Shown: positions 1 to 8,694 of the stretch, piece after piece
How the letters are laid out: every line of letters starts with the position of its first letter
Position numbering within the stretch: position 1 is the stretch's first letter
Origin: Chryseobacterium sp. LAM-KRS1
GTDB taxonomy: Bacteria > Bacteroidota > Bacteroidia > Flavobacteriales > Weeksellaceae
Length of the DNA: 64,000 bases
Reading direction: 5' to 3'
NCBI RefSeq assembly: GCF_013184525.1
Contig: NZ_JAAOIZ010000002.1
Location: 62,001 to 126,000, forward strand
Program-made: the position numbers and the translations under genes
Notes under the pieces: generated by a model
What the model saw: only the letters and a program-made list of their open reading frames with translations
What the model was told of the DNA's origin: nothing
The model's database searches: none

Positions 1-732
1 AAAAGAAGTGATATGAGCAACCGTATTTCCCGCTCCAACAACAGAAACGAAATCCATTTCAAAAGGATCTACTCCGGGGGCGGCAGGAATGTAGGTAGCC
101 GGAGGACTAGAAACAATACCGCCCGGACTTAACCATGTTACCACCCCTGTAGTTTTATTAAATGTACATTTTAATGTAATCCACGTATTTGCTGGATAGG
201 TATATGTATTAGGCTCCAGATAAAAAAGAATATTACCCGTTACATTTGTCGTAGTATTGGTATAATATGCTATGCCTACAACTCTTTGTGAAGCATAATC
301 ATATCCTGCTCCAAGAAGCGTTTTATGGGTCGTGGTATCATAAACTAAAACAGTTCCCCTGCCTGAACCTCCTGTAGCACTTCCTGTATATAAATTAAAT
401 TCCAATTTTAAAATATCATTTCCCGGCGTTCTAGCGGCCCAGGCAGCCGGTAAACCGTCTTTCCACATATATCTTGTCCCTGTTGCAGTAGCACTTCCCG
501 TAAGCTGCAAAGATTTATCATGAGAAGCATCGATATTTACAATCTGTGCATCTGAATTAGACCCTCCTGCAAAATCGGTACGAAATCCACCTTGCCCTAA
601 AGTGTTTGGAGTAATAGTAGTTCCGACATTTCCTATGGTATAGGAATTAAAATTATCACCTTGTAAGGACTGAGCATTCCATGTTTGGAATAAACCAAAT
701 AAAAATACACTAATAGATAAAACTTTTTTCAT
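1..732 (-). CDS. Secreted protein, N-terminal part (runs off window start)
   Basis: Open frame on the minus strand from an ATG at 732 through all 244 codons to base 1, so the C-terminus is missing. It starts MKKVLSISVFLFGLF and has a signal peptide with a likely cut after WNA-Q near residue 20. The visible part is Gly/Thr/Asn-rich, with alternating hydrophobic strands and no cysteine or metal motif, as in extracellular jelly-roll or LamG-like modules. The missing end could carry a type IX sorting domain like the neighbour at 1105-2028, but that cannot be seen. A well-spaced Bacteroidetes promoter lies about 220 bases upstream. No function is assigned. Confidence 0.75.
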   Translation of the reverse strand, partial: MKKVLSISVFLFGLFQTWNAQSLQGDNFNSYTIGNVGTTITPNTLGQGGFRTDFAGGSNSDAQIVNIDASHDKSLQLTGSATATGTRYMWKDGLPAAWAARTPGNDILKLEFNLYTGSATGGSGRGTVLVYDTTTHKTLLGAGYDYASQRVVGIAYYTNTTTNVTGNILFYLEPNTYTYPANTWITLKCTFNKTTGVVTWLSPGGIVSSPPATYIPAAPGVDPFEMDFVSVVGAGNTVAHITSF

Positions 733-1054
733 AACATAATTTTTTAGTATTATAACATTAATTTTTTTAGTACAAATTCCTTTAGAATCCATATTCATTA
801 TTAAGACAACTAAAATCTGAAAAGGTTGCTCATGAAATAAAAAAATAAATCAACCTGGAAAAATCATGATGTGATACGGGTATATCCGCAGACCTCATTT
901 TGTTGATTTTTTCGTGATGACTTATTCTGAGCCTGACCGATTTTATATTACAAAACTATCTTGGTACTAAAAGATTACAAATACTTGGAAAAGGGTAATT
1001 ATTTCTACCTAGTTTTAGGTATTTTTAAAATTAATCAATGAAATATTTTGGCAA
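733..1054. other. Intergenic region of about 320 bases
   Basis: No open frame worth calling. It holds the minus-strand promoter at 951-981, an imperfect hairpin in the predicted leader (GGTTG and CAACC arms near 822-856), and the inverted repeat TACCTA-gttt-TAGGTA at 1006-1021, which lies upstream of the promoter and could be an operator. Confidence 0.5.
951..981 (-). promoter_or_regulatory. Bacteroidetes-type promoter for the secreted protein at 1-732
   Basis: On the minus strand the -7 box TAGTTTTG (951-958) matches TAnnTTTG, and TTTG (978-981) is a -33 element 19 bases upstream. The predicted start of transcription near 945 gives a leader of about 210 bases. Confidence 0.6.
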
Positions 1055-1086
1055 TAAAAAAACGCTCCGGATTGGAGCGTTTTTTA
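1055..1086. terminator. Rho-independent terminator, bidirectional
   Basis: The perfect stem ACGCTCC/GGAGCGT with loop GGATT is flanked by an A-run on one side and a T-run on the other. It lies just past the stop of the minus-strand gene at 1105-2028. Confidence 0.85.
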
Positions 1087-1104
1087 TACTAAAGTTTATT
1101 AGTT

Positions 1105-2028
1105 TTATTCTTTAATGATTTTTTGAACATATACTTTTCCATCACTTGCCTTAACCTTTAAGATATAAGTTCCTTTTGTAAAGCTTGATACGTTTACTTC
1201 ATTAACATTTTTATTATTAGAAATTGAAGTAATCACTCTTCCATTCATGTCATAAATATCAATTCCTTCAGATTTTAAATTGTTACCAAATCTGAATTTC
1301 AAAACATCTTTAACCGGATTTGGAAAAACTTGAAAATCTTGCGAATTTGTAACTTCTGTAACTCCTAGTGTTGTTGTTGTGCCTTCAATAGAAAAAGCCA
1401 AACCATTAAGTGCTGCAGTATTTGTTAAGTCAAATAAATCCGTCCAATCAGTTGCTCCCGCTCCAAAAGCATCACTTGGATCAACTAACTTAGCTGGATT
1501 CCCATTTATTGTTCCTGCAAACCAATTAAATCGAGGACCTGCCGTATAAGCCGTTAGGTTTGTTTTTGCCGCAAATACTAACCAGTAAACAGTATTAGGT
1601 TGTAATACAAGAGGTGTTGATAGCGCAGCTGCCACATCAATATTATAAGTATAATTGGAAGTTCCAGATTTTACCAAGCCATACCCTGGAGCACCTTTAG
1701 CAATATTAATAGCTGCTATCGGAGCTACAGCCGGATTGTTAGGAATTCCTGCAGGGCTACCCGCTGAATTAGCATAAATGTATAACATTAAACCAGTTCC
1801 AACAGTAGTTTCAAGAGTTCCAGAACTCTGAAAACCAGAAATAGAAATTTTTGTTATTGTACTTTGACTGGCAAGCGTAAAGTCATCAGCAGCTGCAACA
1901 AAATTCCCATTGGCGAGCACATCGGCAACAATACCATTAGTTGTAGTTGTAGGTTGAGAGAAAATAACAGTTTGAGCGTTTAGATTCATTACTCCAAGTA
2001 ATAATCCCAGAATGTAGATTTTTTTCAT
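1105..2028 (-). CDS. Secreted protein with type IX secretion (Por) C-terminal sorting domain
   Basis: 307 aa. The signal peptide MKKIYILGLLLGVMNLNAQ is followed by a beta-rich body (about residues 20-215) full of Thr, Asn and Gly. The last 70 or so residues are a classical type A sorting domain: the FPNPVKD motif near residue 236, then IDIYDMNGRVI, and KGTYILKV near the end, finishing KIIKE. In the known T9SS pathway this tail directs transport across the outer membrane and is then removed. The body resembles no enzyme I recognise and may be an adhesin or surface protein. It has its own promoter at 2108-2136 and a strong terminator, so it is probably monocistronic. Confidence 0.85.
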   Translation of the reverse strand: MKKIYILGLLLGVMNLNAQTVIFSQPTTTTNGIVADVLANGNFVAAADDFTLASQSTITKISISGFQSSGTLETTVGTGLMLYIYANSAGSPAGIPNNPAVAPIAAINIAKGAPGYGLVKSGTSNYTYNIDVAAALSTPLVLQPNTVYWLVFAAKTNLTAYTAGPRFNWFAGTINGNPAKLVDPSDAFGAGATDWTDLFDLTNTAALNGLAFSIEGTTTTLGVTEVTNSQDFQVFPNPVKDVLKFRFGNNLKSEGIDIYDMNGRVITSISNNKNVNEVNVSSFTKGTYILKVKASDGKVYVQKIIKE

Positions 2029-2107
2029 GATATAATTTTTTAGTTATCACCGTAAAGATATTTCATTTTATTGATTAAAAAAAATTTTATCAAATAAATA
2101 AAACAAT

Positions 2108-2136
2108 CAAAAATAATCAATCATATAAATAACAAA
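2108..2136 (-). promoter_or_regulatory. Promoter for the T9SS-exported protein
   Basis: Minus-strand -7 box TATTTTTG (2108-2115) with -33 TTTG (2133-2136) and a 17-base spacer. The leader is about 70 bases. The rest of the 309-base gap (2029-2337) is AT-rich and holds only this promoter and the terminator at 2258-2290. Confidence 0.65.
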
Positions 2137-2257
2137 TAAGATAAATTAATCCACATAATAGTGAAAAATATGTATTTTTTAAAAAAAATTCAATCATTAA
2201 TAAAATAAACCATAAATAACATTTTAATGTAAAAATACCTTAGTGAAAATAAAAAAA

Positions 2258-2290
2258 ATAAGATACCTAGTGGGGTATCCTATCTTTTAT
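2258..2290 (-). terminator. Probable terminator after the M20 peptidase gene
   Basis: The GATACC/GGTATC stem (2262-2267, 2274-2279) has additional AAGAT/ATCTT pairing outside it, and an A-run that reads as a U-run in the minus-strand transcript. It lies about 50 bases past the stop at 2338. Confidence 0.55.
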
Positions 2291-2337
2291 TTGTTTACTA
2301 TAATACGTGCAAGCACCTAGCTTCTCATACTGTTCTG

Positions 2338-3717
2338 TTATTTTGAATAATTTTCAAAAAAGAGCGGAATACTTTCGATTCCTTTATAGAAATTAAACAA
2401 TCCATAGTGTTCATTAGGCGAGTGAATGGCATCAGAATCCAATCCAAAGCCCATCAATACAGACTTTGCACCTAATACTTTCTCAAACATTGAGGTAATA
2501 GGAATACTTCCTCCTCCTCTGTAAGGTAATACCTCTTTTCCAAATGCCGTTTCCATTGCTTGCTTAGCAGCTGCAAATTCCTTGGTATCAGTCGGTAAAA
2601 CATAAGGCATCCCTCCATGATGCGGAGTTACTTTTACCCTTACTGTATCCGGAGCAATTTTTTCGAAATATCTGGTAAATTTTTCAGTGATTTCTTCCGG
2701 AGTCTGATAAGGTACCAAACGCATAGAAATCTTTGCAAAAGCCTTTGAAGGAATAACTGTTTTTGCTCCCTCTCCGGTATAGCCACCCCAAATTCCATTA
2801 CAATCCAATGTTGGGCGGATTGATGTTCTTTCTAAAGTCGTATATCCTTTTTCTCCTTCTATGTTACCTAATCCGATAGCTCTTTTAAACTCCTCAGGAT
2901 TATCTTTCAATTTATTCATTTCAGCTCTTTCCTGATCTGAAACAATATCTACATTATCATAAAACCCGTCAATTGTAATATGTCCATCCTCATCGATTAA
3001 CTTTGCAATCATTCTTGAAAGAACGTGGATTGGATTGGGAACTGCACCTCCATACAATCCGGAGTGCAAATCTCTGTTTGGCCCCTCTACTTCTACCTCT
3101 ACATAACTTAAACCTCTTAAACCCGTTGTAACAGTTGGCTGCTCATTGCTGTAAATATGAGTATCAGAAATCAGAATGCAATCACAAGCCAATTTTTCTT
3201 TATTTTCATTAACAAAATCACCAAGACTTACGGATCCTACTTCTTCTTCTCCTTCTAAAATAAATTTAACATTACAAGGAAGAGTATTGGTTTTCATCAT
3301 CGCTTCAAATGCCTTTAGATGCATAAAAAACTGTCCTTTATCATCTGCAGAACCTCTGGCAAAAATAGCCCCATCCGGGTGAAGCTCTGTCTTTTCTATA
3401 TATGGTTCAAAAGGAGGTTTCTTCCATAATTCTAAAGGATCAGCAGGCTGAACATCATAATGACCATATACCAGAACAGTAGGAAGATTTTTATCTAAGA
3501 TCTTTTCTCCAAAAACAATTGGGTAACCAGCTGTTTGGCATACTTCCACATTATCGGCTCCCGCATTTTTTAAATGTGTTGCACATACTTCTGCACATTT
3601 CAATACGTCATCTTTATACGCGGGATCTGCAGAAATAGAAGGAATTCTCAATAACTCAAATAATTCATCCACGAAACGCTGTTTGTTTTCGTTGATGTAA
3701 TTTAATGTCTCTTGCAT
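2338..3717 (-). CDS. M20 family metallo-dipeptidase
   Basis: 459 aa from the ATG at 3717. The frame is open to 3795, but the extra 26 residues do not resemble the family, whereas MQETLNYINENKQRFVDEL is a typical M20 start. Di-zinc ligands are visible in GHYDVQP (His86, Asp88), GSADDKGQ, EGEEEVGS and SDTHIYS, and the dimerisation lid lies between the two halves of the catalytic domain. The family hydrolyses dipeptides such as Xaa-His, Cys-Gly or beta-Ala-His in the cytoplasm, and no signal peptide is present. It appears to stand alone. It could supply amino acids from peptides; substrate preference cannot be read from sequence. Confidence 0.9.
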   Translation of the reverse strand: MQETLNYINENKQRFVDELFELLRIPSISADPAYKDDVLKCAEVCATHLKNAGADNVEVCQTAGYPIVFGEKILDKNLPTVLVYGHYDVQPADPLELWKKPPFEPYIEKTELHPDGAIFARGSADDKGQFFMHLKAFEAMMKTNTLPCNVKFILEGEEEVGSVSLGDFVNENKEKLACDCILISDTHIYSNEQPTVTTGLRGLSYVEVEVEGPNRDLHSGLYGGAVPNPIHVLSRMIAKLIDEDGHITIDGFYDNVDIVSDQERAEMNKLKDNPEEFKRAIGLGNIEGEKGYTTLERTSIRPTLDCNGIWGGYTGEGAKTVIPSKAFAKISMRLVPYQTPEEITEKFTRYFEKIAPDTVRVKVTPHHGGMPYVLPTDTKEFAAAKQAMETAFGKEVLPYRGGGSIPITSMFEKVLGAKSVLMGFGLDSDAIHSPNEHYGLFNFYKGIESIPLFFENYSK

Positions 3718-3835
3718 TGTAAAAATTTGTTTTGTTAAAATTAAAGAAAATGGTCTGCAGCAGCAAGCAAAAACAAAGAATTTTCCTTTAGCCAATTATT
3801 TATTTTAGGATCGGCCAATACTACAAACCAAAAAC

Positions 3836-3868
3836 AAAAAATGTCCTGCAACCTGGCAAGACATTTTT
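3836..3868 (-). terminator. Terminator after the small lipoprotein gene
   Basis: Stem AAAATGTC..TGC / GCA..GACATTTT with one mismatch and a T-run, placed just beyond the stop at 3886. Confidence 0.65.
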
Positions 3869-3885
3869 ATATTTTCTAATAATAA

Positions 3886-4161
3886 TTAGTGTTCAGCTTT
3901 AGCTTTTTCAGCTTCTACGGGTTTTGCTGCAGCAGTACTGTCTGTTTTTGGAGCTTCTGTTCCATGTTTTTCAGCAACAGCAGCTTCTTTATGTTCAGCT
4001 GTAGCATCATGACCATGAGTTTCTCCACCTTTTTGCACATCATCTGAATATCTTTCTGCTCCCTCTTCTAGCTTTAAAGTATTCTTATTTCCTCCAGCTT
4101 GTATTTTTTTACAGCTTACTGCTACACTTGCAATGGCTAAACATATAATTAATTTTTTCAT
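3886..4161 (-). CDS. Small predicted lipoprotein, Ala/Glu/His/Lys-rich
   Basis: 91 aa. MKKLIICLAIASVAVSC is a lipoprotein signal with the lipidation Cys at residue 17, so the mature protein is anchored to a membrane facing the periplasm or outside. The mature part has no aromatic core and is dominated by Ala, Glu, Lys and six His residues (THGHDATAEH, EKHGTEAP), which suggests a disordered tail and possibly weak metal binding. No domain is recognised. It is flanked by a terminator and faces no obvious partner gene. The gene call itself is solid because of the lipobox and the terminator; the function is unknown. Confidence 0.75.
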   Translation of the reverse strand: MKKLIICLAIASVAVSCKKIQAGGNKNTLKLEEGAERYSDDVQKGGETHGHDATAEHKEAAVAEKHGTEAPKTDSTAAAKPVEAEKAKAEH

Positions 4162-4300
4162 ATGTAAGATTTATTTTTTTAAAAGGTCATATGGAATCGC
4201 TCTATTTTAGTCTATTCTAAATTATCCCAACAGCTGCGATTTCATGCTTAAATTTTAGATTGCCCAAAATTAAGAAATCCTGCTCCTTTTGACAACATTT

Positions 4301-5446
4301 TTACACTGATTTTAAAATAATTTTACCTTTTTTGGATTGTGTAAAAATAAGATATCTTTCTCCACCATCCTTCAGGTTGTATTTCTTTTTGATTTCATCT
4401 GGTTTCAAAGGATAGTTCTTTGAAATGATATTAAATTGCTCCTTCTTTTTAATCTGCTTATTTCCAATAACTTCCATTTCCATAACTCTTCCCGGAAAGC
4501 CTTCAATTTTCTCTGTTGAAGTGTAGATATGAGTGTTGGGATGAAGTTTTTTTAGGGAAAATCGTTCAGATATAAGATCAAACGCACCTGCTTTTAAAAT
4601 GGAGTTATTTGGCAAATATATAAAACGCTCTGGTTCGGAATATTCTGAATGAACAAATTCTTCATTACCCAATTGAAATACAAAGTCCGACTCTCCACTA
4701 TCTAAGTTGATACAATGGCACATGACTTTTTCAGGCTCATCATGTGTTAGAAATACGACGACCTCTTTTACCTCATTCTTTAATGCGATAATATCAATTC
4801 TTGAAATATTCTTTAATACAGAGAGAAGATATTTTAAATCAATCAGTGGCGATAGTTTTACTACTACCTTATTTGAAATGGATAGTAAATGATCCTGGAT
4901 TTCAAGAATATTAGGTGAAAGATCTTCTAATAGAAAAACTTTATTTTTACTACTATCTCTTCTGGCCGGATCCAAATACGTAACATCAAAAACTTCTTTA
5001 TTCTGCTCAAGAAAATTTTCAAGCCTTAGATTAATAAATTTGGCTTTTTTATTTAAAACCGACCAGTTGTGTTCAACTATTTTTAAAAGTTCAGTATTTT
5101 GTTCTACTAAGACTATATCATCAAAATTTTGTGACAGATAGTAGGCATCAATTCCAAAGCCACTGGTAAGGTCAATGAATTTTTTCCCACTTATCAAAGT
5201 TGATTTATAAATCGCTGTTTTTTCAGAAGACGATTGTTCCATATTGAGTTGAGGAGGAAATATAATTTCATCACGTAATAAAAAAGGAAATTTCTTTAAA
5301 GCAACTTGTCTTCCCTTTATTTGATGAACGATTTCCTGCATGCTGACTTCATCAAATGGCGATTTTTTCAATAATAATGAATGTAAATCTGTAGTCAGAT
5401 TTGCATTTATAAAATTTTGAACCTCTTTTTTTAATATTTCAACCAC
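4301..5446 (-). CDS. Class I SAM-dependent methyltransferase with THUMP-like domain
   Basis: 381 aa. The Rossmann methyltransferase core starts with FIDLTSGFGIDAYYLS (motif I, about residues 89-104), continues with VLVEQNTELL (acidic residue binding SAM ribose), and has the catalytic motif TYLDPARRDS near residue 155. This DPAR signature typifies the bacterial THUMP-like methyltransferase family found across Bacteroidetes. The C-terminal 90 residues (lysine-rich, ending GERYLIFTQSKKGKIIL) match the position of its THUMP-like RNA-binding module. It probably modifies an RNA, but the target base is not known. Single gene; no clear promoter box. Confidence 0.8.
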   Translation of the reverse strand: MVEILKKEVQNFINANLTTDLHSLLLKKSPFDEVSMQEIVHQIKGRQVALKKFPFLLRDEIIFPPQLNMEQSSSEKTAIYKSTLISGKKFIDLTSGFGIDAYYLSQNFDDIVLVEQNTELLKIVEHNWSVLNKKAKFINLRLENFLEQNKEVFDVTYLDPARRDSSKNKVFLLEDLSPNILEIQDHLLSISNKVVVKLSPLIDLKYLLSVLKNISRIDIIALKNEVKEVVVFLTHDEPEKVMCHCINLDSGESDFVFQLGNEEFVHSEYSEPERFIYLPNNSILKAGAFDLISERFSLKKLHPNTHIYTSTEKIEGFPGRVMEMEVIGNKQIKKKEQFNIISKNYPLKPDEIKKKYNLKDGGERYLIFTQSKKGKIILKSV

Positions 5447-5631
5447 AGATTTCCCTGATCTACAAAGGTGTTTATGTTTAATTTCTTAATATTCTAAATT
5501 TCCATTTATTTTTCTAAATATCCTTTTAGCAATGCAATCAGTATTGAAACCAACTAAAATTTAGAGTTTTAAGCCTGTTAATTTCAAGTAGATTGATAGA
5601 GAAGAACACTACAGCTCTAAATAATATAAAA

Positions 5632-6072
5632 TTACCTTTTATAAAAGATATAGTCTGTTAATAACGGCTCAATACCGTTTTGTTTTAATAGAGAATTAAT
5701 CTGCCCTCTGTGATAAGTAGAATGATTGATCGCATGGAAAAGCATTTCAAAGACACTATTTTCAAATTTTGTCCCCTTTGAGTTCTGATATCCTATTCGG
5801 TTATCAAGATTAAAATTCTGAACAATCTGAATACTTGTTAAAAAATTCTGATGATTGATCTCTTCCAGATCTTCAAGTGGATTGACCTGCCAGACTTCGA
5901 AAGTTTCTTCTCCCAATATCCTTGCATTCCAAATTTGTTGAGCATTAATCGTATGATTGATTAATGCAATAGTTCTTTCATCTATTTTCGGCGTATGATC
6001 TTTAACCAGCTTAATTATTTTCTGATTATAATGATGTGTATATTCAAATAAATCAACTAGCTTATCGATCAT
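5632..6072 (-). CDS. DinB family metal-dependent protein
   Basis: 146 aa, the usual length for the DinB/YfiT four-helix fold. The three metal-binding His are visible: INHTINAQQIW (about residue 40) and HAINHSTYHRGQ (about 112-124). Members act as thiol-dependent S-transferases or related enzymes, or have unknown roles, so the substrate is open. The ATG at 6072 overlaps the mutA stop by four bases (ATGA), which indicates translational coupling. It is the last gene of the udk-ftsB-mutA-dinB set. Confidence 0.85.
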   Translation of the reverse strand: MIDKLVDLFEYTHHYNQKIIKLVKDHTPKIDERTIALINHTINAQQIWNARILGEETFEVWQVNPLEDLEEINHQNFLTSIQIVQNFNLDNRIGYQNSKGTKFENSVFEMLFHAINHSTYHRGQINSLLKQNGIEPLLTDYIFYKR

Positions 6073-7235
6073 AATTCAAACATTTCCGCCCAACGTACAG
6101 GCTTTATCTCTTTTTCAGAATACAATTCATCAATTGATCTTTTAGCTTCCAATTTTGGATAAAGATTCACCCCTATTAATTTGATCTTTCCTTCTTCCAC
6201 CCACTTCTGCTCTTCAATAGCGTGCTGATAGATTTTTTTCTGAATAACTCCCTGTCTGATTAATTCCAGATAACCACCCCCGTCTTCTATTTCCAAAAAC
6301 AGATCCCAGGATTTTTCTGCAATTTGTCGTGTGAGATCTTCAACATAATAACTCCCATTGGCAGCATCTTCAAAAACATTAATGATACTTTCGTAAGCCA
6401 ACACGATCTGTTGCTTGAAAGAAATTTCCTCTGAATTATCCGTACTTCTGCTTACAAGATAATTATTGCTATAAACCGCATCAGCACCACCAATCATTGC
6501 TGCGGCAAGCTCCAATGTGGAACGGATAAGATTATTTTCACTATCCGAAACTGCTTTATTTCTTAATGAAGTTTCAACAAAAATATAAGGGATTTCGTTA
6601 AGGTTATATTCTTTTGAAAGCTGGTTAAAGATGAGTTTAAATGCTCTTATCTTTGCCATTTCAAAAAAATAATTTCCTCCTACGGCAATTTTAAAAATCA
6701 ATTTATCTAAGATTTCAGCTCCAAAAACTTCAATAAGTTCTTTCGTTTTTGCTAATGCTATTCCAAGTTGCTGATAAATTGCAGCTCCTGCATTTTGATG
6801 AAGAGAAATATCTATACAAATATTTCTTCTGAAATCTTTAGCTAATAGCTCCCTGGCCAGCTGATCATTAATTATTCCATCTTTTTCATTGAATACATCA
6901 ATCAGCGAAAAGTATTGATCTTCATCCTTTGGGCTGATATGTTCTGCAAGATCTTTATTATTAACGAAAATGGTTTTTCCTTCTAAATTTTCAACATTCT
7001 GATTTAAAAGAAATGCAAAAACATCATCTTCCAGACTTTCATGGTACTGGGCAACCAAATGAGTGCTTTCTTCAACTTTGGGAAGATTAACCAAAAGCTG
7101 TGGTACAGAATCATAGAAAGGTTTTACTACAATTCCTTCTAAATTTTCTTTTTTCAGAATTGTGTAGATATCTTCTGTTTTAAGTTGCTTTTTTACTAAA
7201 TTTTCCCAATCAGGAAGGGTATTAATATTTGACAT
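6069..7235 (-). CDS. mutA: Methylmalonyl-CoA mutase small (beta) subunit
   Basis: 388 aa from the ATG at 7235 (MSNINTLPDWENLVKKQL). The frame extends to 7331, but that would add 32 atypical residues and overlap ftsB. The sequence follows the mutase TIM-barrel pattern: DISLHQNAGAAIYQQLGIAL, GGNYFFEMAKIRAF, and the GADAVYSNNYL and EDAANGSYYVEDLT segments. The small subunit is non-catalytic in known heterodimers and supports conversion of methylmalonyl-CoA and succinyl-CoA by the B12-binding large subunit. The protein ends soon after the barrel, with no room for a B12-like C-terminal domain, and the large subunit gene is not next to it. Confidence 0.87.
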   Translation of the reverse strand: MSNINTLPDWENLVKKQLKTEDIYTILKKENLEGIVVKPFYDSVPQLLVNLPKVEESTHLVAQYHESLEDDVFAFLLNQNVENLEGKTIFVNNKDLAEHISPKDEDQYFSLIDVFNEKDGIINDQLARELLAKDFRRNICIDISLHQNAGAAIYQQLGIALAKTKELIEVFGAEILDKLIFKIAVGGNYFFEMAKIRAFKLIFNQLSKEYNLNEIPYIFVETSLRNKAVSDSENNLIRSTLELAAAMIGGADAVYSNNYLVSRSTDNSEEISFKQQIVLAYESIINVFEDAANGSYYVEDLTRQIAEKSWDLFLEIEDGGGYLELIRQGVIQKKIYQHAIEEQKWVEEGKIKLIGVNLYPKLEAKRSIDELYSEKEIKPVRWAEMFEL

Positions 7236-7278
7236 TAAGTGGAAAGTTATAGGATTAAGAGCTTTTATTTTATGAATT

Positions 7279-7632
7279 TTATTTTTTCGATATTTTAGTG
7301 CTATCCACAACAAGAATGAAGATTTCCTCATCAGGTTTTTTCATAAAATAATTTTCTCTTGCGTATTTTTCTTTTTCAGATTTATTATTCATGAGCTTTT
7401 TATAAAACGTATCATTTTTTTCATATTCCGTTTTATAATACTGCAATTGTTCCTGGTATTTACTGATCTCACCATTGAGCTCATTAATTACCAGAAATGA
7501 TGTTTTATCAAAGAAAATCATCCACACTAAAAACAAACAGATAGTAATAAAATACCTGTTTACAATGTATTTCTGAAGCAGTTTAACGACTTCGGATTTC
7601 GGTTGGATGTCTTTAATTAATTTATTTGCCAT
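7279..7632 (-). CDS. ftsB: FtsB/DivIC-type septum formation initiator
   Basis: 117 aa. A short cytoplasmic start is followed by one membrane segment (YFITICLFLVWMIFF, about residues 26-41) and then a coiled coil (about 50-95, ELNGEISKYQEQLQYYKTEY) with an ARENYFMKKPDEEIF motif typical of the family. In known bacteria FtsB/DivIC bridges FtsL and FtsQ in the divisome. It starts one base after the udk stop, so it is co-transcribed and probably coupled. The placement udk-ftsB-mutA recurs in flavobacteria as far as I recall. Confidence 0.85.
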   Translation of the reverse strand: MANKLIKDIQPKSEVVKLLQKYIVNRYFITICLFLVWMIFFDKTSFLVINELNGEISKYQEQLQYYKTEYEKNDTFYKKLMNNKSEKEKYARENYFMKKPDEEIFILVVDSTKISKK

Positions 7633-7633
7633 T

Positions 7634-8248
7634 TTAGTGTTTTCTCAACGAGTTTTTTATCACAGTAGTTAAAAAATCAATCGCTACAGAATTTTGCTTC
7701 ATATTAGGGATGATAAGATCAGCCTCATTTTTTGAAGGTTCAATAAATTCCTGATGCATTGGCTTTAAAGTAGTTTGATAGCGATGTAAAACTTCACTTA
7801 AATCTCTACCTCTTTCCTGGGTATCTCTTCTAATTCTTCTGATCAACCTCTCATCAGAATCTGCATGAACAAAAACTTTCAAATCAAATTCTTTCAGCAG
7901 CTCTTTATTAGTAAGAACTAAAATACCTTCCACAACCAATACATTTTTAGGTTCTACAGTCACATGGTCTCCGGTTCTGGAATGCGTAACAAAACTATAA
8001 ATGGGCTGTTCAATGGGCTCATTATTTTTTAAAGCTTTGACGTGTTTTAACATCAGTTCAAAATCTATAGACTTCGGGTGATCATAATTCAAAGCTTCCC
8101 TTTCAGCCAATGTAAGATTATGGTTATTATGATAATAATTATCCTGTGACAAGATGTTCATTCCTTCGATATCAAGCTGTTGGAGTATTTTATCCACAAC
8201 TGTAGTTTTGCCGGATCCAGTTCCTCCTGCAATTCCTATTACAAGCAT
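7634..8248 (-). CDS. udk: Uridine kinase
   Basis: 204 aa from the ATG at 8248 (MLVIGIAGGTGSGKTT). A longer frame to 8302 is rejected because it would begin inside the promoter and is not family-like. The Walker A motif GGTGSGKTT lies at residues 8-16, with the SQDNYYHN motif near 40 and the NVLVVEGILVL strand near 105. RRIRRDTQERGR is the LID-like arginine region. It phosphorylates uridine and cytidine to UMP and CMP in pyrimidine salvage. It is the first gene of a four-gene operon; the linkage to cell division and mutase genes seems incidental. Confidence 0.93.
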   Translation of the reverse strand: MLVIGIAGGTGSGKTTVVDKILQQLDIEGMNILSQDNYYHNNHNLTLAEREALNYDHPKSIDFELMLKHVKALKNNEPIEQPIYSFVTHSRTGDHVTVEPKNVLVVEGILVLTNKELLKEFDLKVFVHADSDERLIRRIRRDTQERGRDLSEVLHRYQTTLKPMHQEFIEPSKNEADLIIPNMKQNSVAIDFLTTVIKNSLRKH

Positions 8249-8275
8249 TCTTTTTGAGTTTCTATATAGTTGGTA

Positions 8276-8302
8276 CAAATATACTATTTTACTTGAATGC
8301 AA
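8276..8302 (-). promoter_or_regulatory. Promoter of the udk-ftsB-mutA-dinB operon
   Basis: The minus-strand -7 box TATATTTG (8276-8283) matches TAnnTTTG exactly, with TTG at 8300-8302 and a slightly short 16-base spacer. The predicted leader to the ATG at 8248 is about 23 bases. Confidence 0.6.
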
Positions 8303-8346
8303 GTAAAGTAATCCATCTTTAAATTATATGGAAAGCACATACAAAT

Positions 8347-8376
8347 AAAAACACCGGCAATGATACCGGTGTTTTT
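8347..8376 (-). terminator. Terminator after clpS
   Basis: AAAAACACCGG/CCGGTGTTTTT stem with an eight-base loop, immediately before the clpS stop codon. The strong symmetric A/T tracts make it potentially bidirectional. Confidence 0.85.
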
Positions 8377-8377
8377 A

Positions 8378-8683
8378 TTATACTATTTCGCTTGTCAGCT
8401 CTCTTGAAATCAATTTCTCATGCATAGGCTTCAGTACGTCCATAGAGCCTGTTTTTACAGTGCATTTGCCCTTATAATGAATCAGGATCGTACATTGCTC
8501 AGCCTGCTCAAATGTATGCTTACAAATTTCCACAAGGCAGTCGATCACATAATCAAAAGTATGTACATCATCATTATGTACAATCAGCTTATACACATCA
8601 TCCGTTTCTTCCAACACGAGAACTTCTTCCTCGTACTGGCGTTTTGGATTTTCGTAATCCTTTATACTGTTATAAAAAATCAT
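8378..8683 (-). CDS. clpS: ATP-dependent Clp protease adaptor ClpS
   Basis: 101 aa, the usual size. The hallmark YKLIVHNDDVHTFDYVI lies at about residues 31-47, where the Asn-Asp-Asp and nearby His form the N-degron pocket, followed by EQAEQCTILIHYKGKC. ClpS binds ClpA (ClpC in these bacteria) and delivers N-end rule substrates to ClpP. It starts 11 bases after the stop of the CNNM/CorC-like gene, so they are probably one transcript closed by the 8347 terminator. Confidence 0.92.
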   Translation of the reverse strand: MIFYNSIKDYENPKRQYEEEVLVLEETDDVYKLIVHNDDVHTFDYVIDCLVEICKHTFEQAEQCTILIHYKGKCTVKTGSMDVLKPMHEKLISRELTSEIV

Positions 8684-8694
8684 TTTAGAATTAT

